A stretch of 64,000 nt of DNA from JAAYCI01 sp964371725 (GCA_964371725.1 CAYJNQ010000003.1:1-64000); one strand, 5' to 3'; shown: positions 15,939 through 24,974, counted from the stretch's first letter. Made by a program: numbers and translations. The notes: a model not told the origin generated them from the sequence alone.

Positions 15939-17558
15939 TTAGTTAAGAGCCAAAAACAGGGCGTCGCCGTTTTTTCTAAGCCAGCCAATAGCAAGGAAAC
16001 AAGCGGCCAGCAAAAGCAAAAAAGAGGGCAAAAAACTGAAAACCCCAAAGCCGAGCAGAACACAAACGGCATAGAGGGAAACCACAACAAAGGCCTGTAA
16101 AAAACCAAACAAAAGCCCAAGAAAGGTGCTTAGGCTCTGTTTAACCACCACGGTGTCATTTGTGGCATCCAGCCTCGGATGTTTAAGATTCAAAATGATA
16201 CCCAGAACGCTTGAAAGCGTGCTGCCGGCGGTTGCAAGCAGGCATAATTCGATGCATTGCCAAGCCGAGAGGGACAGAAAAAAACCAAGAAGAGGCGTTG
16301 CCAGGAGGAAGCACGGAAAAGAGCAAGCAAGTGGGAAGGCAATTTTTGCGGCAAAAACGGTTCCGGATGAAACGGGGGCTGTTTTTAAAATCCAGAGAGA
16401 TTTTGCCTCGAGGCTCAGCGAGACGGCAGAGGGCTGAAAACTTAGAGATACAAAGCATAAAAATGAGAGCAAAACGATGCTCCAAAGCCCTTGTGTATCA
16501 AAGGGAATACCCCCGGGCAAAGATTGCATCAGTGGCGTGATAACAGAAGAAAGTGTGCTGCGAAAAAAAACACTGGAAAAGGCGGCAAGCAAGAGAAGAA
16601 TCAGGGAAAAACTGCAATTGAGAAAATAGCTTGGGGTTTGAAAAAAACGTTTGGCCTCCTTTAAAAAGAGGGAGAAAAAAGGTGTTTTCGTTTGCATGGG
16701 CTGTAGCCGAAAATTTGTGCGCCTCTGTTCGCCGAGCATGCTTGTGAGCAGGGGCTTGTAAAAACGGCTGATGCATAAAACAAAGAAAAAAAATGGCAAA
16801 ACACACAGTGTGGCAAGCAGAAAAAGCGAAATGGGATCTCCCGTGCAGGCGCGCACTGCCCATGAAAATGGAGGGATAAGAAGGCGCTCGCCGAGCGCGA
16901 GTATACCACCTGCAGAAACAGAAGAGGAAGAGAAGGTGAAGCTGAGTACCATCATGGCAAGAGGCGTTAAAAACCCGATGAGAATGGTGAAGAAGTGCTT
17001 GAAAGGGGTTTTGGAAATAACAAAGGTATTGACAAGGCCAAACAGCAGGGAAATGAGTGTGGGGATAAACGAGAGGAAAACACCCACAAGCAGGAGTGTA
17101 GGTAAAAAAAGGAGAGATAAGTTCTGTGAAAAGAGCAGATAAACAATGCCGGTGGGCAGCAAAAAAACCTCCATGATGAACAGCACTTCCAAATAAAGAG
17201 CCGAGAGGCGCGCGAGCAAAATGCTGAAAGCAGAAACGGGAAAACTGAAAAGCTGGCGGTTATCCTTGGCAGAAAAAAGTAGACTTTGCGCAAGATACAA
17301 AGTGAGCGTGGTGCAAAAAAACACGCCAAAGAACAGCATCAAACCCAGCAGGCTATCCAGCCGGCCAAGAGGGGCTAAAATTTGGGCGAGTAGATAAGAA
17401 TACAGCCCGGAAATATAAAGCATGAGACCGGCAAGAATGAAAAGAACCATCCAGCCGGAGCGTTGCCGCGTTTTCTTTTTAGAAGAAAATTTGCTGCCGA
17501 AAGTGGAAAGCAGCAAATCCAAAAGATTGATGTATACAAGTGCAAAAAACGGTTTCAT
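15939..17558 (-). CDS. ABC-2-like exporter membrane subunit
   Basis: A 539-aa integral membrane protein with many hydrophobic segments across its length, a basic N-terminal stretch (SSKKKTRQR) and a charged central loop around residues 275-300. The layout, two sets of membrane spans separated by a cytoplasmic loop, fits the large Clostridia putative ABC exporter permeases. It overlaps its ATPase partner by four bases, so the two form one transporter. No substrate can be deduced. Stop lies 3 bases from the shared terminator. Confidence 0.8.
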   Translation of the reverse strand: MKPFFALVYINLLDLLLSTFGSKFSSKKKTRQRSGWMVLFILAGLMLYISGLYSYLLAQILAPLGRLDSLLGLMLFFGVFFCTTLTLYLAQSLLFSAKDNRQLFSFPVSAFSILLARLSALYLEVLFIMEVFLLPTGIVYLLFSQNLSLLFLPTLLLVGVFLSFIPTLISLLFGLVNTFVISKTPFKHFFTILIGFLTPLAMMVLSFTFSSSSVSAGGILALGERLLIPPFSWAVRACTGDPISLFLLATLCVLPFFFFVLCISRFYKPLLTSMLGEQRRTNFRLQPMQTKTPFFSLFLKEAKRFFQTPSYFLNCSFSLILLLLAAFSSVFFRSTLSSVITPLMQSLPGGIPFDTQGLWSIVLLSFLCFVSLSFQPSAVSLSLEAKSLWILKTAPVSSGTVFAAKIAFPLACSFPCFLLATPLLGFFLSLSAWQCIELCLLATAGSTLSSVLGIILNLKHPRLDATNDTVVVKQSLSTFLGLLFGFLQAFVVVSLYAVCVLLGFGVFSFLPSFLLLLAACFLAIGWLRKNGDALFLALN

Positions 17559-18289
17559 AGGCTTTGTTCCTCCTGCCTTGCAGGCGCGGCAAGGCCAAGA
17601 AAAACACTTTCCAAGCTACTTTGGCCCACAATACTTTCTGTGGTGCCGCACGCAACCAGGCTGCCATCTTGAATGATGGCAATTTTATTGCACAATTTTT
17701 CGGCCACTTCCAAAACATGGGTGGAGAAGAACACGGCACCGCCCGCACTGCACAATTCGCGCAAAAACTGTTTCAATAAAAAACCGGCCTTTGGGTCAAG
17801 GCCGACAAAGGGCTCGTCCAACACCAAAAGTTTAGGCTGGCGGATGAAGGCCGAGATGAGCGCCAATTTCTGCCGCATGCCGTGGGAATAGCTGGAGATA
17901 CTGTTGCCCAAAACCCCCTCCATTTCAAAGGCAGAGGCATATTTTTCGGTGAGCTGCAAACGTGTGGATTTCGGGATGCCGTACAGGTCGGCAATGAAAT
18001 TGAGATAGCGAATTCCGCTGAGAAACTCGTAAAGGTCTGGGTTGTCCGGCAGAAAGGCCAAGGATTTTTTGGCAAGTACCGGCTCCTTCACAATGTCAAA
18101 TCCATCGATGGTAATGCGGCCGCTGTCGAAACTTAAAATGCCACAAACCGAAAGCAAGGTGGTGGTTTTTCCGGCGCCGTTGTGCCCGATAAAACCATAG
18201 AGATCGCCGGCGGCAACCTCAAGGGAAAGTTGGTTCACCGCCGGCACATTTTTGGCATAACACTTTGTTAACTGTTCAATGTGTAGCAT
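17555..18289 (-). CDS. ABC transporter ATP-binding protein
   Basis: A 244-aa nucleotide-binding domain that powers the adjacent permease. Walker A is GHNGAGKTT, the Q-loop region follows, the signature is SHGMRQK (a degenerate LSGGQ, usual in ABC-2 ATPases), Walker B is LLVLDEPFVGLD and the H-loop is STHVLE. ABC-2 drug, lantibiotic or lipid exporters have this form. ATG with GGAGG about 6 bases upstream. Substrate unknown. Confidence 0.92.
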   Translation of the reverse strand: MLHIEQLTKCYAKNVPAVNQLSLEVAAGDLYGFIGHNGAGKTTTLLSVCGILSFDSGRITIDGFDIVKEPVLAKKSLAFLPDNPDLYEFLSGIRYLNFIADLYGIPKSTRLQLTEKYASAFEMEGVLGNSISSYSHGMRQKLALISAFIRQPKLLVLDEPFVGLDPKAGFLLKQFLRELCSAGGAVFFSTHVLEVAEKLCNKIAIIQDGSLVACGTTESIVGQSSLESVFLGLAAPARQEEQSL

Positions 18290-18349
18290 GGAAATCCTCC
18301 TACAGGGTATCCAGCACCCGAGATGGGTTCAACCCCTGCTTAAAATGAA

Positions 18350-18856
18350 CTAAGCGATTCTGTTCAGTGTGCGCCCCGTTTCTTGGTTGTTGTGAAGGCC
18401 AACTTGGAATGCGCTTTCCATCTGTGTGCGTGTGCTGGTTTTGGTAACACCACCGGACACATAGATGCGGCCACACTCGGGGCAAATGGCATTGTGTAAA
18501 ACAACACTTTGCGACACCACTTCCTTGCCCTCCATGCGTGCCTTTACTTGCGAGTGCACCACATGCTCCATTTCATGAGCACGCACCGTGCGGGCCGATT
18601 GGCTGGGGTCAATGTGCTGGGGAGACTGAAAAGAAACACCGGGGTCGTTGGATTGGTCCTGATAGCGTCTTCCCTCACAGGTATCGCAGTTTGCGTCTTC
18701 CATTTGCTGCGCGGGGCTTTTGGCTTTCGTTGTGTTGCTGTTCTCGGCATTGGCCCCTTGAGATTCCGGAAACAAGGAGGGGGTTTTGGCCGGGGTTGCC
18801 AAAGTGTAAGGGAAATGGCTTGCGCCACTGTTTGATAGGGGGGAGACCCCATACAT
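18350..18856 (-). CDS. small putative metalloprotease-like protein with HExxH and two CxxC pairs
   Basis: A 168-aa protein with no signal peptide or membrane segment. Residues 1-55 are low complexity (Ser/Ala/Pro/Asn). Then come CDTC (57-60), a DPGVSFQSP segment, HEMEH (94-98, a zincin-type HExxH), SQSVVLHNAICPECGRIYV with a second CxxC (125-128), and a polar tail. The family resembles uncharacterised Clostridia proteins and is reminiscent of SprA-like/CJM1_0395-type putative metalloproteases; that link is from memory. Protease activity is inference; the HExxH and cysteines could instead be a structural zinc site. Neighbours give no clear role. Confidence 0.6.
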   Translation of the reverse strand: MYGVSPLSNSGASHFPYTLATPAKTPSLFPESQGANAENSNTTKAKSPAQQMEDANCDTCEGRRYQDQSNDPGVSFQSPQHIDPSQSARTVRAHEMEHVVHSQVKARMEGKEVVSQSVVLHNAICPECGRIYVSGGVTKTSTRTQMESAFQVGLHNNQETGRTLNRIA

Positions 18857-18895
18857 ACAATCGCCTCACTTTCTTGTGAAAAACAGGAAAACGGT

Positions 18896-19852
18896 TCAAT
18901 AAAACTCTTGTTTCAAGCTTCTGGAAAATAGGTTGTTCAGTGCCTCTTTGGGTGGAGCATCCTCGTAGAGCACCGCATGAATAGCACTGCAAATGGGCAT
19001 TTCGATGTCGTATTGCCCGGCAAGCTGGCACAGGGCACGCACCGTGTAGTAGCCCTCCGCGAGCTCTGTGTAGCGTTCTCCACGTGCAAGGCAAAGTCCG
19101 AAGCGGTGGTTGTGGCTGTGTTCGCTAAAAACCGTGGCCTCATAATCGCCGAGGTGGCAAAGCCCATAGGCCGACAATTCGTTGCCGCCCATGGCCTTGA
19201 TGAGACGGGCCACCTCACGCGTGCCGCGGCTCATCAGGGGGCCTTTTAAGCTTGTGAGGGAAAACCCGTCCAAAAGGCCTGCCGCAATGCCCACCACATT
19301 TTTGGCGGCTGCGCCCACTTCATTGCCAAGCAAATCCTCTCCGTAATAAAAGCGAATCAAATTGCCGGAAAACCGTGTGATTAAAAACTCACTATCGGCA
19401 GGGTTTTGCGCGTCGATAACCATGCAGTTGGGCACTTCCCGCGTGAACTCCTGTGGGTGCCCGGGACCAAGCCAAACGGCCGCGCGACAACCGGGGCCCG
19501 CCTCTTCAGCCACAATTTCACTCAACCGTTTCCCACTGCCAATTTCAAGGCCCTTCATGCACAAAACATAGAGCTTGTTTTGGTAGGTGGCCAGGTTTTC
19601 GTGTATAAGGGCACGCAAAGACTGCGAGGGAACACAGAGTAAAATCACCTCGTTTTGCAAGGCGCTTTCAAGGCAATCGGTGAGCGAAACAGAGGCCGGC
19701 AAGGAGAGATAGGCGTTGCAACGTGTTTTGCAAAGTTCTGCAAAGCTGTGGCTGCCTTTGCGGCCGCAAAGGCAAACATCGTGCCCAAGGCGGCTTAGAT
19801 ACCACGCCAAAAAACTGCCCCAGCGCCCACTGCCGATAACGGTTACTTTCAA
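18896..19852 (-). CDS. gpsA: glycerol-3-phosphate dehydrogenase [NAD(P)+]
   Basis: GpsA (318 aa) reduces dihydroxyacetone phosphate to sn-glycerol 3-phosphate for phospholipid synthesis. The Rossmann motif GSGRWGSFLAW is at the N-terminus, the catalytic Lys sits in GAAAKNVVGIAAG, and a C-terminal helical domain contains GLCHLGDYEATVFS and the HNHRFG segment. The latter differs somewhat from the common GDL-TC-S-NR pattern, so the protein is a slightly divergent member. TTG start with AAAGGAG upstream. Confidence 0.88.
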   Translation of the reverse strand: MKVTVIGSGRWGSFLAWYLSRLGHDVCLCGRKGSHSFAELCKTRCNAYLSLPASVSLTDCLESALQNEVILLCVPSQSLRALIHENLATYQNKLYVLCMKGLEIGSGKRLSEIVAEEAGPGCRAAVWLGPGHPQEFTREVPNCMVIDAQNPADSEFLITRFSGNLIRFYYGEDLLGNEVGAAAKNVVGIAAGLLDGFSLTSLKGPLMSRGTREVARLIKAMGGNELSAYGLCHLGDYEATVFSEHSHNHRFGLCLARGERYTELAEGYYTVRALCQLAGQYDIEMPICSAIHAVLYEDAPPKEALNNLFSRSLKQEFY

Positions 19853-19908
19853 AACAAAACTCCTTTACAAGGCAATCTTTTCAAATCAAAATACAACACG
19901 AAATGATT

Positions 19909-21072
19909 TTACGAATGCAAAGTGAGAAGCTTTTGTTTGAGTTCGTCCTCAATGCGTGCCAGCTCGGTTTCGGCTGCGTGGCGTTTTTGGCGGCCGTCCT
20001 CTTGAATTTGCACCACCTCGTCCAGAGTTTGAATCAGGTTTTGATTTGTGAGTTGCAAAGTTTCAATATCCACAATGCCCCGCTCGGACTCTTTGGCGGT
20101 TTCCACCGTAGCCGTTTTGAGCATTTCCGAATTTTTACGCAGAAGTTCATTGGTCATGTCGGTCACTTCTCGCTGTGCCTGAGCGGCTTGTTGGGCATGC
20201 TCCAAACCAAGTGTGAGCACCATTTGGCTTTTCCAAAGGGGAATGGTGTTCACAAGGGTGGATTGAATTTTTTCACTCATCAGCGTATCGCTGTTTTGAA
20301 TCATGCGAATTTGTGGGGCCATTTGAATGGAAACCGTACGTGTAAGCTCCAAATCGTGTAATTTCTTATCGAAGCGGTCGCACAGGTTCACCAGGTCATT
20401 CACGGCCTGGGCGTCTTCGGGCAGGCCGCTTTGCGCTGCTTTTTCTTTCAGTGCGGGCAGCTCTGTTTTTTCGGCTTCGGCCAGCTTCTTTTTACCGGCT
20501 AAAATATACATGGTGAGTTCTTTGAAATACAAAACATTCTGCTCATACAACTTATCCAGAATGGCAATATCTTTTAGAAGTGTAATTTGGTGCCCCTCCA
20601 AAGCCTTTGCAATATGCTCGATGTTTTGTTCCACCGTGGCATAGCGCGCTTTCATGGCACTCATTTTGTTCGAGGACTGCTTGAACAGGCCAAACAAGCC
20701 CTTTTTATCTTCTTCGCTCACATCAAAATTGCGAATTTCGGTTACAAGCCCGGTAAGCATGCCGCCCATTTCGCCCAAATCTTTGCTGCGCACACTGCCA
20801 AGCGTGCTTTCGGAAAAAGCCGTCATCTTTTTTTGTGCTCCGGTGCCATACTGCAAAACAACGGTGGTGTCGTGTAGGTCTATTTTTTTCGCAAACTCAT
20901 CCACCTGTTTTTGCTCGGCTTCAGTAAGGCGCGAGCGCTCCTCAAGTTCCTTCGCACTTTGCCCTGCCTCCTGCTGCAAATCGGCGGGCAAAGTTTCGGC
21001 AGTGCCTTCCAAAACCGGCGCTGGTGATGCATCTATCTCCAAAACAATGCCACTTTCCTGTGTCTCACTCAT
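19909..21072 (-). CDS. TelA-family protein (toxic anion resistance family)
   Basis: A 387-aa, mostly helical, acidic cytoplasmic protein. Features typical of TelA/YceH: FAKKIDLHD near residue 65, the QYGTGAQKKM segment, long coiled-coil stretches and an end of RIEDELKQKLLTLHS type. TelA-family proteins are linked to tellurite and toxic-anion or cell-envelope stress tolerance, but the biochemical role is unclear. It directly follows the XpaC-like gene (18 bases), a pairing seen widely in Bacillota. Confidence 0.88.
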   Translation of the reverse strand: MSETQESGIVLEIDASPAPVLEGTAETLPADLQQEAGQSAKELEERSRLTEAEQKQVDEFAKKIDLHDTTVVLQYGTGAQKKMTAFSESTLGSVRSKDLGEMGGMLTGLVTEIRNFDVSEEDKKGLFGLFKQSSNKMSAMKARYATVEQNIEHIAKALEGHQITLLKDIAILDKLYEQNVLYFKELTMYILAGKKKLAEAEKTELPALKEKAAQSGLPEDAQAVNDLVNLCDRFDKKLHDLELTRTVSIQMAPQIRMIQNSDTLMSEKIQSTLVNTIPLWKSQMVLTLGLEHAQQAAQAQREVTDMTNELLRKNSEMLKTATVETAKESERGIVDIETLQLTNQNLIQTLDEVVQIQEDGRQKRHAAETELARIEDELKQKLLTLHS

Positions 21073-21090
21073 GCAATAACCTCCCGTATT

Positions 21091-22290
21091 CTACTGTATA
21101 TCAAATTTTTGCTCGGTAAGCCCCTCTTGCTCCAACATGGTGTGCAAAACGTCCATATCGGTTACCACGTCGAGGGTGTCTTCGTGATATAGATTTTGAA
21201 GCAAATTGTTAAAGGCAAGGTCGATGGTGTCGAGGGTTTCTCGTATATCGGCCTTGGCTTTTAAAATGTTTTCCATGTGAAGCTGTTCTTTTTCGTAATG
21301 ATGATATTTTTCCACCAGTTTCAAAGTGGTGGGCAAATAATAATCCATGAATTTGCGTGTGTCGGGCAGTTTTTCGGGATGGGCTTGCACATAGGAAAAA
21401 ATGCGGCCGATGGTGAGCTCAAGCCGGCTCAATTTTTCAGAAAAAACTTCGTCTTCCACGGCGTTGTTCGCCATGCGTAGCTTTTGTAAACTGGCCTGCC
21501 CCTCGCTGCGAAACCGCTCCAGTGGGGCTGTTTGCGGGTCTGCCAAAAGATGGGCATGTTCCGCCTGCTCAAGCTCACGCTGCTTTCTGGCATCTTCGGC
21601 ATCCAAGTAGAGCCGATAGTTTTCCGAGCCATAGATGACACAGGTTTCGCCCGCATCCATTTGTACGTCTGAAAGGAGATGTTTGTCGACACCTTTTCGC
21701 AAGTCGCGGCGAATGCGTCCGGGGGAAAGGTGGGTTGCAACACTGAGGGCATCCACGGTCCACACAGGTTTTTCAGTGAGAAAACCGGCGTACTGGCGCA
21801 AACGCTTGAACAGTTGCCGGTTGCCGGTGCTGCCGGCCAAAAGGCCTCCGCTCAATGCCGTGAACAAGAAAAAAACGATGGCGCCGGGCAGATAGAGAGC
21901 GGCCGGCATGGCGGTTAAAATGGCCACCGTGGTAAGAAGGATAAGCCCAAGGCCAAAGGTTAAAAGCCCAAGAATGCCGGCCACTGTGCCCCCTGTTCCA
22001 TAACTTTTTCGCGACAAAATGGCTTTTTTTGAAAATGGTTTTTCGGTGCGCTGGTTGTTTTTGATCCAAAGCTCTGTTTTGGTTAGGGGTGGGTTTGTTT
22101 TTTTTGAAGATGTGGCCTTCTTTTTGGAAGGAGGGTTTTCTTCGCCGCAAGCTGGGGAAAATGCGGTTTGCACAGCGCCCTGCACAGCATTGCCAACATT
22201 TTTTAGATGCGAAAAATCTCCACTTTCAAAAGTGGAGCGAACGGCATCGCCAATTTGTTTTTCATAATCCGGATGTGACTTGTCGCTCAC
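21091..22290 (-). CDS. XpaC-like membrane protein (5-bromo-4-chloroindolyl phosphate hydrolysis family)
   Basis: A 399-aa protein. Residues 1-90 are polar and basic with a Lys/Ser/Thr-rich patch, two hydrophobic segments follow at about 95-155, and the rest is soluble and helical with Tyr/Glu-rich segments. This matches XpaC proteins, which occur next to TelA. Despite the family name, a hydrolase function is doubtful; a scaffold in the envelope-stress pair is more likely (inference). The start is GTG after an AGGAG site, and a promoter lies about 50 bases upstream. Confidence 0.82.
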   Translation of the reverse strand: MSDKSHPDYEKQIGDAVRSTFESGDFSHLKNVGNAVQGAVQTAFSPACGEENPPSKKKATSSKKTNPPLTKTELWIKNNQRTEKPFSKKAILSRKSYGTGGTVAGILGLLTFGLGLILLTTVAILTAMPAALYLPGAIVFFLFTALSGGLLAGSTGNRQLFKRLRQYAGFLTEKPVWTVDALSVATHLSPGRIRRDLRKGVDKHLLSDVQMDAGETCVIYGSENYRLYLDAEDARKQRELEQAEHAHLLADPQTAPLERFRSEGQASLQKLRMANNAVEDEVFSEKLSRLELTIGRIFSYVQAHPEKLPDTRKFMDYYLPTTLKLVEKYHHYEKEQLHMENILKAKADIRETLDTIDLAFNNLLQNLYHEDTLDVVTDMDVLHTMLEQEGLTEQKFDIQ

Positions 22291-22337
22291 GATTTTGCCT
22301 CTCCTCAGGAAGGTTTGAAATGAAGAAATCTTCTTCC

Positions 22338-22365
22338 ATTATACACGAATTCCTAGGAAAGGCAA
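22338..22365 (-). promoter_or_regulatory. sigma-A-type promoter for the xpaC-telA pair
   Basis: On the minus strand TTGCCT (22365-22360), a 16-base spacer and TATAAT (22343-22338) with TG-GT before it. It lies at the end of the tcdA-like gene and 48 bases before the GTG of the xpaC-like gene. The -10 is perfect and the -35 is partial. Confidence 0.55.
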
Positions 22366-23054
22366 AGCAAATCTCGCACCACAGCACCGGCAAGAACCAG
22401 GCCGGCGGCACCGGGCACAAAGCCAATGCTACCAAGTGTGTTTTGCTGTGTATCGTCTTGTGCAATTGGCGGGCGGGCAGGTTCGGTGGAAAAAACGGTT
22501 TTCACGCCATGGATATCCCGTTTCTTCAATTCTCGGCGCATGATGCGTGCAAGGGGGCATACACTGGTTTTTTCGATATCGGCCACCTCAAAACATTCGG
22601 GATGCAGCTTGTTTGCGGCTCCCATGGAAGAAATAATCGCAACATTGGAAAGCTTTGCGCGTTGGATGATTTCGATTTTGGCGCTTACCATGTCCACGGC
22701 GTCCACAATATAGTCGTATCCCGAAAAGGGATAGGCATCGGCGTTGTCGGGGGTATAAAAAACAGGGTATACAAATGTTTTGCACTGGGGGTTGATATCG
22801 GCAATGCGTGCGGCCATCACGGCAGCCTTGTTTTGTGCAAGTGTGGAGTGCAATGCGACGAGTTGCCGATTTAGGTTTGTGTGGCACACGTCATCCCCGT
22901 CGAAAAGGGAAAGTGTGCCAATGCCCACGCGTGCAAGCGCTTCGGCAACAAAAGAGCCCACACCCCCAAGCCCAAACACGGCCACATGGGTGGCTTGCAG
23001 CGTGCGAACCCCCTCATCGCCAACCAGTAAAGCAGTGCGCTGTGAAAATGACAT
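22353..23054 (-). CDS. tcdA: tRNA threonylcarbamoyladenosine dehydratase (TcdA/CsdL-like E1 enzyme)
   Basis: A 233-aa ThiF/E1-fold enzyme that ATP-dependently cyclises t6A37 in tRNA to ct6A. The nucleotide motif GLGGVGSFVAEALARVG, the NLNRQL segment, the D-A-V-D stretch (IVDAVDMVSAK) and the EKTSVCPLARIMRREL block are typical of TcdA. The first ATG of the open frame lies further upstream without a ribosome site; the ATG at 23054 has AGAAGGAG and the family start MSFSQRTALL. The C-terminus (GSIGFVPGAAGLVLAG) is intact. Confidence 0.88.
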   Translation of the reverse strand: MSFSQRTALLVGDEGVRTLQATHVAVFGLGGVGSFVAEALARVGIGTLSLFDGDDVCHTNLNRQLVALHSTLAQNKAAVMAARIADINPQCKTFVYPVFYTPDNADAYPFSGYDYIVDAVDMVSAKIEIIQRAKLSNVAIISSMGAANKLHPECFEVADIEKTSVCPLARIMRRELKKRDIHGVKTVFSTEPARPPIAQDDTQQNTLGSIGFVPGAAGLVLAGAVVRDLLCLS

Positions 23055-23108
23055 ACCGATACTCCTTCTGTTGCGGTGTTGCAAGGCAAACGCATGGGTT
23101 TATAGAGG

Positions 23109-23154
23109 CTCTGCAAAAAACGGCTTTCCGCCCGGGAAACCCGTTTTTGCAGAG
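23109..23154 (-). terminator. intrinsic terminator after the GH13-like gene
   Basis: A long inverted repeat: CTCTGCAAAAAACGG (23109-23123) and CCGTTTTTGCAGAG (23141-23154), with an inner TTTCC/GGAAA pairing. Read on the minus strand, a GC-rich stem ends in CCGTTTTTT, the form of an A-tract/hairpin/U-tract terminator. It lies 20 bases after the stop of the GH13-like gene and 55 bases before tcdA. Confidence 0.75.
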
Positions 23155-23173
23155 GGCTTAAAATGGAAAGTAG

Positions 23174-24898
23174 CTAGTTTTCACAAAGGTAAACATTCGC
23201 TTCGTACGGGCGCAAAAACCGAGAGGGAGATTCATAGTTGCTCAAAAGCAATTGTTGTTTTTGGGAAATGCGGCCTGGACGTGGGATTTGCCTATCGCTC
23301 AAATTCATTTCCACATAGCATTTTTGGCCGGTATGAATACGAAAGAAACAAAGCACTTTGCGGTTGTTTGTGAAAACAGGCTTAAAAGTGCCGTATACAA
23401 GGCAGGGGTGTTGGCGGCGAAGGGCGATGAGCTTTGCATGGTGCGTGAAAACAGAGCGGGGGTTTTCCATTTGTCCTGCGGCGTGAAGATGCATGTTGGC
23501 AGCAGAAAGGGGCATCCAGGGAACAGCCCCGGTAAAACCGCCGCCCACCCCTGCGCTCCAGGGAAAGGGTGCCTGTGCACTTATAAAGTCGGCGTCTTCT
23601 TCAAAATGGCCTAGGCCAAGCTCTTCCCCTTGGTACAAAACAGGTGTGCTGTGCATACACAAAAGCCAAGTGCCAAGCAGTTTCGCAAGCAAATTTTGGT
23701 AGACGGTGTGGCCGGAAACCAGGGAAAGAATACGCGGCAGTTTGTGGTTTTCCCAAAAAAGAGCCAGGTGCCCATTGGCCCCACAAGTGTCGAAAAAAGC
23801 AAGCAGATACCGCCGCAGGTGTTGCAAGCTGATGGGCGGGGTTTCTTTGTTGCGCACAGAAAGATGGCCGCTGCTGTAAAGCAAATTCAGCCCGGTGGTA
23901 TGATCGCCGGCCAAAAGGCGCGTTTGCGTGCACACATAGCGCCCGCTGAGCTTTCCAAGCAGAAAGACATCCTCTTTAGGCAGGGCAAGCCGCAACTCGC
24001 GCAGATGATGCTGCAAACGCAAGTGGTTGGCCTCCAGGGCATCGTGTTCCGGCAACACTTTGCCGGATTCCATTTCCCAAAAGGACATGTTTTGGCAAAG
24101 TGTTGTAAGCCCACCAAGGCAAAAGCCATCCACACCCAGAGAAAGCCAAAAAGATAAGATATCGGCAAATTCACGGCGCAAATCGGCGTTGTCCCAGTTT
24201 AAAGCCAAGCGGCCATTGCTTAAAAGGCAGAAAGCTTCTTTTTGCGGAACATAACGCCAGTTTTTTTCAGCAAGGGAGGCCTCCCATGGGGGTGTGCCCG
24301 GTTTCCAAAGGAAATAGTCTGGTCGGCCCTTGTTTTCCAGCACGGCCTCAAACCAAGGGTGCTGTGGAGAAACAGAGGAGAGGTTTATGTCTAAAACCAC
24401 ACGCATGTCCGCATGATGAATGGCAGCAACCAGCGTCTTGAAGTCGTCCAAGCTGCCAAAGTCTTCGTGCAGGGCACGATGGTTCGAAATGCCGCCCTCG
24501 GCACCTTGGGCCAAAACGGGAGAAAGCCACAAGGTATTCACACCAAGGCGAGTCAAATAGGGAAGCCGCTGCACAACACCGGCAAAATCCCCAAGGCCAT
24601 CATGGTCAGAGTCCATAAAGCTGGGCAGAAAAATTTGGTACAAAATGGCTTCTTTCCACCAAGTAGGCTTGTCTTCGGCGTGGTCTGTGCAAGGATGTGT
24701 GCAGCAGAGCTCTAAAGCAAGAAGAGAGAAGCCGGGGAAGGCATAGCGGTCTAACACTGCCAGCGGAAGGTTTGCCACCAAGGGCGATTCCGGCCAGTGA
24801 GAACCCAAACCATTTTTTTGGCGCACATGCAGCAAAAGCTCATGCCCCACAGGGTGGTGCCAAAGGTCTTTGATTGGGCTGCGACGGCTTAATTTCAT
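23174..24898 (-). CDS. GH13 (alpha-amylase-fold) pseudoenzyme
   Basis: The 574-aa product aligns by eye with oligo-1,6-glucosidase/alpha-glucosidase GH13 proteins: WWKEAILYQIFLPSFMDSD, LGVNTLWLSPV, an HPWF motif, FWENH, and TPVLYQGEELGLG. Yet each catalytic motif is changed. Region I is DINLSS (170-175) instead of DxxxNH; region II is GFCLG (258-262), with Gly at the nucleophile Asp; region III is LGKLSG, with Lys316 at the acid/base Glu; region IV is NHK (384-386), with Lys at the transition-state Asp. The substrate YD motif is also gone. The frame is intact, so it is not a decayed pseudogene. ATG chosen with AGAGGTG upstream; no signal peptide. It follows the PBP gene and has its own weak promoter. 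A binding, scaffolding or regulatory role is possible. Confidence 0.85.
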   Translation of the reverse strand: MKLSRRSPIKDLWHHPVGHELLLHVRQKNGLGSHWPESPLVANLPLAVLDRYAFPGFSLLALELCCTHPCTDHAEDKPTWWKEAILYQIFLPSFMDSDHDGLGDFAGVVQRLPYLTRLGVNTLWLSPVLAQGAEGGISNHRALHEDFGSLDDFKTLVAAIHHADMRVVLDINLSSVSPQHPWFEAVLENKGRPDYFLWKPGTPPWEASLAEKNWRYVPQKEAFCLLSNGRLALNWDNADLRREFADILSFWLSLGVDGFCLGGLTTLCQNMSFWEMESGKVLPEHDALEANHLRLQHHLRELRLALPKEDVFLLGKLSGRYVCTQTRLLAGDHTTGLNLLYSSGHLSVRNKETPPISLQHLRRYLLAFFDTCGANGHLALFWENHKLPRILSLVSGHTVYQNLLAKLLGTWLLCMHSTPVLYQGEELGLGHFEEDADFISAQAPFPWSAGVGGGFTGAVPWMPLSAANMHLHAAGQMENPRSVFTHHAKLIALRRQHPCLVYGTFKPVFTNNRKVLCFFRIHTGQKCYVEMNLSDRQIPRPGRISQKQQLLLSNYESPSRFLRPYEANVYLCEN

Positions 24899-24932
24899 GA
24901 AGCGCGGCACCTCTTTCGGTTTCAATAAAAAT

Positions 24933-24938
24933 AGTATA
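24933..24938 (-). promoter_or_regulatory. possible promoter -10 for the GH13-like gene
   Basis: TATACT on the minus strand, 34 bases before the ATG, preceded by a repeated TTCACA/TTTCACAG sequence; the -35 element is weak (TTTATT at 17 bases). It lies between the PBP hairpin and the gene. Confidence 0.35.
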
Positions 24939-24974
24939 CTGTGAAATTGTGAACAAATAAACCTCTGTGAACCA

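Noticed and set aside
23174..24898. GH13-like gene as a decaying pseudogene
   Set aside because: No internal stop or frameshift, normal ribosome site, and the fold motifs are kept; changes are limited to catalytic positions, which fits a functional non-enzyme better.
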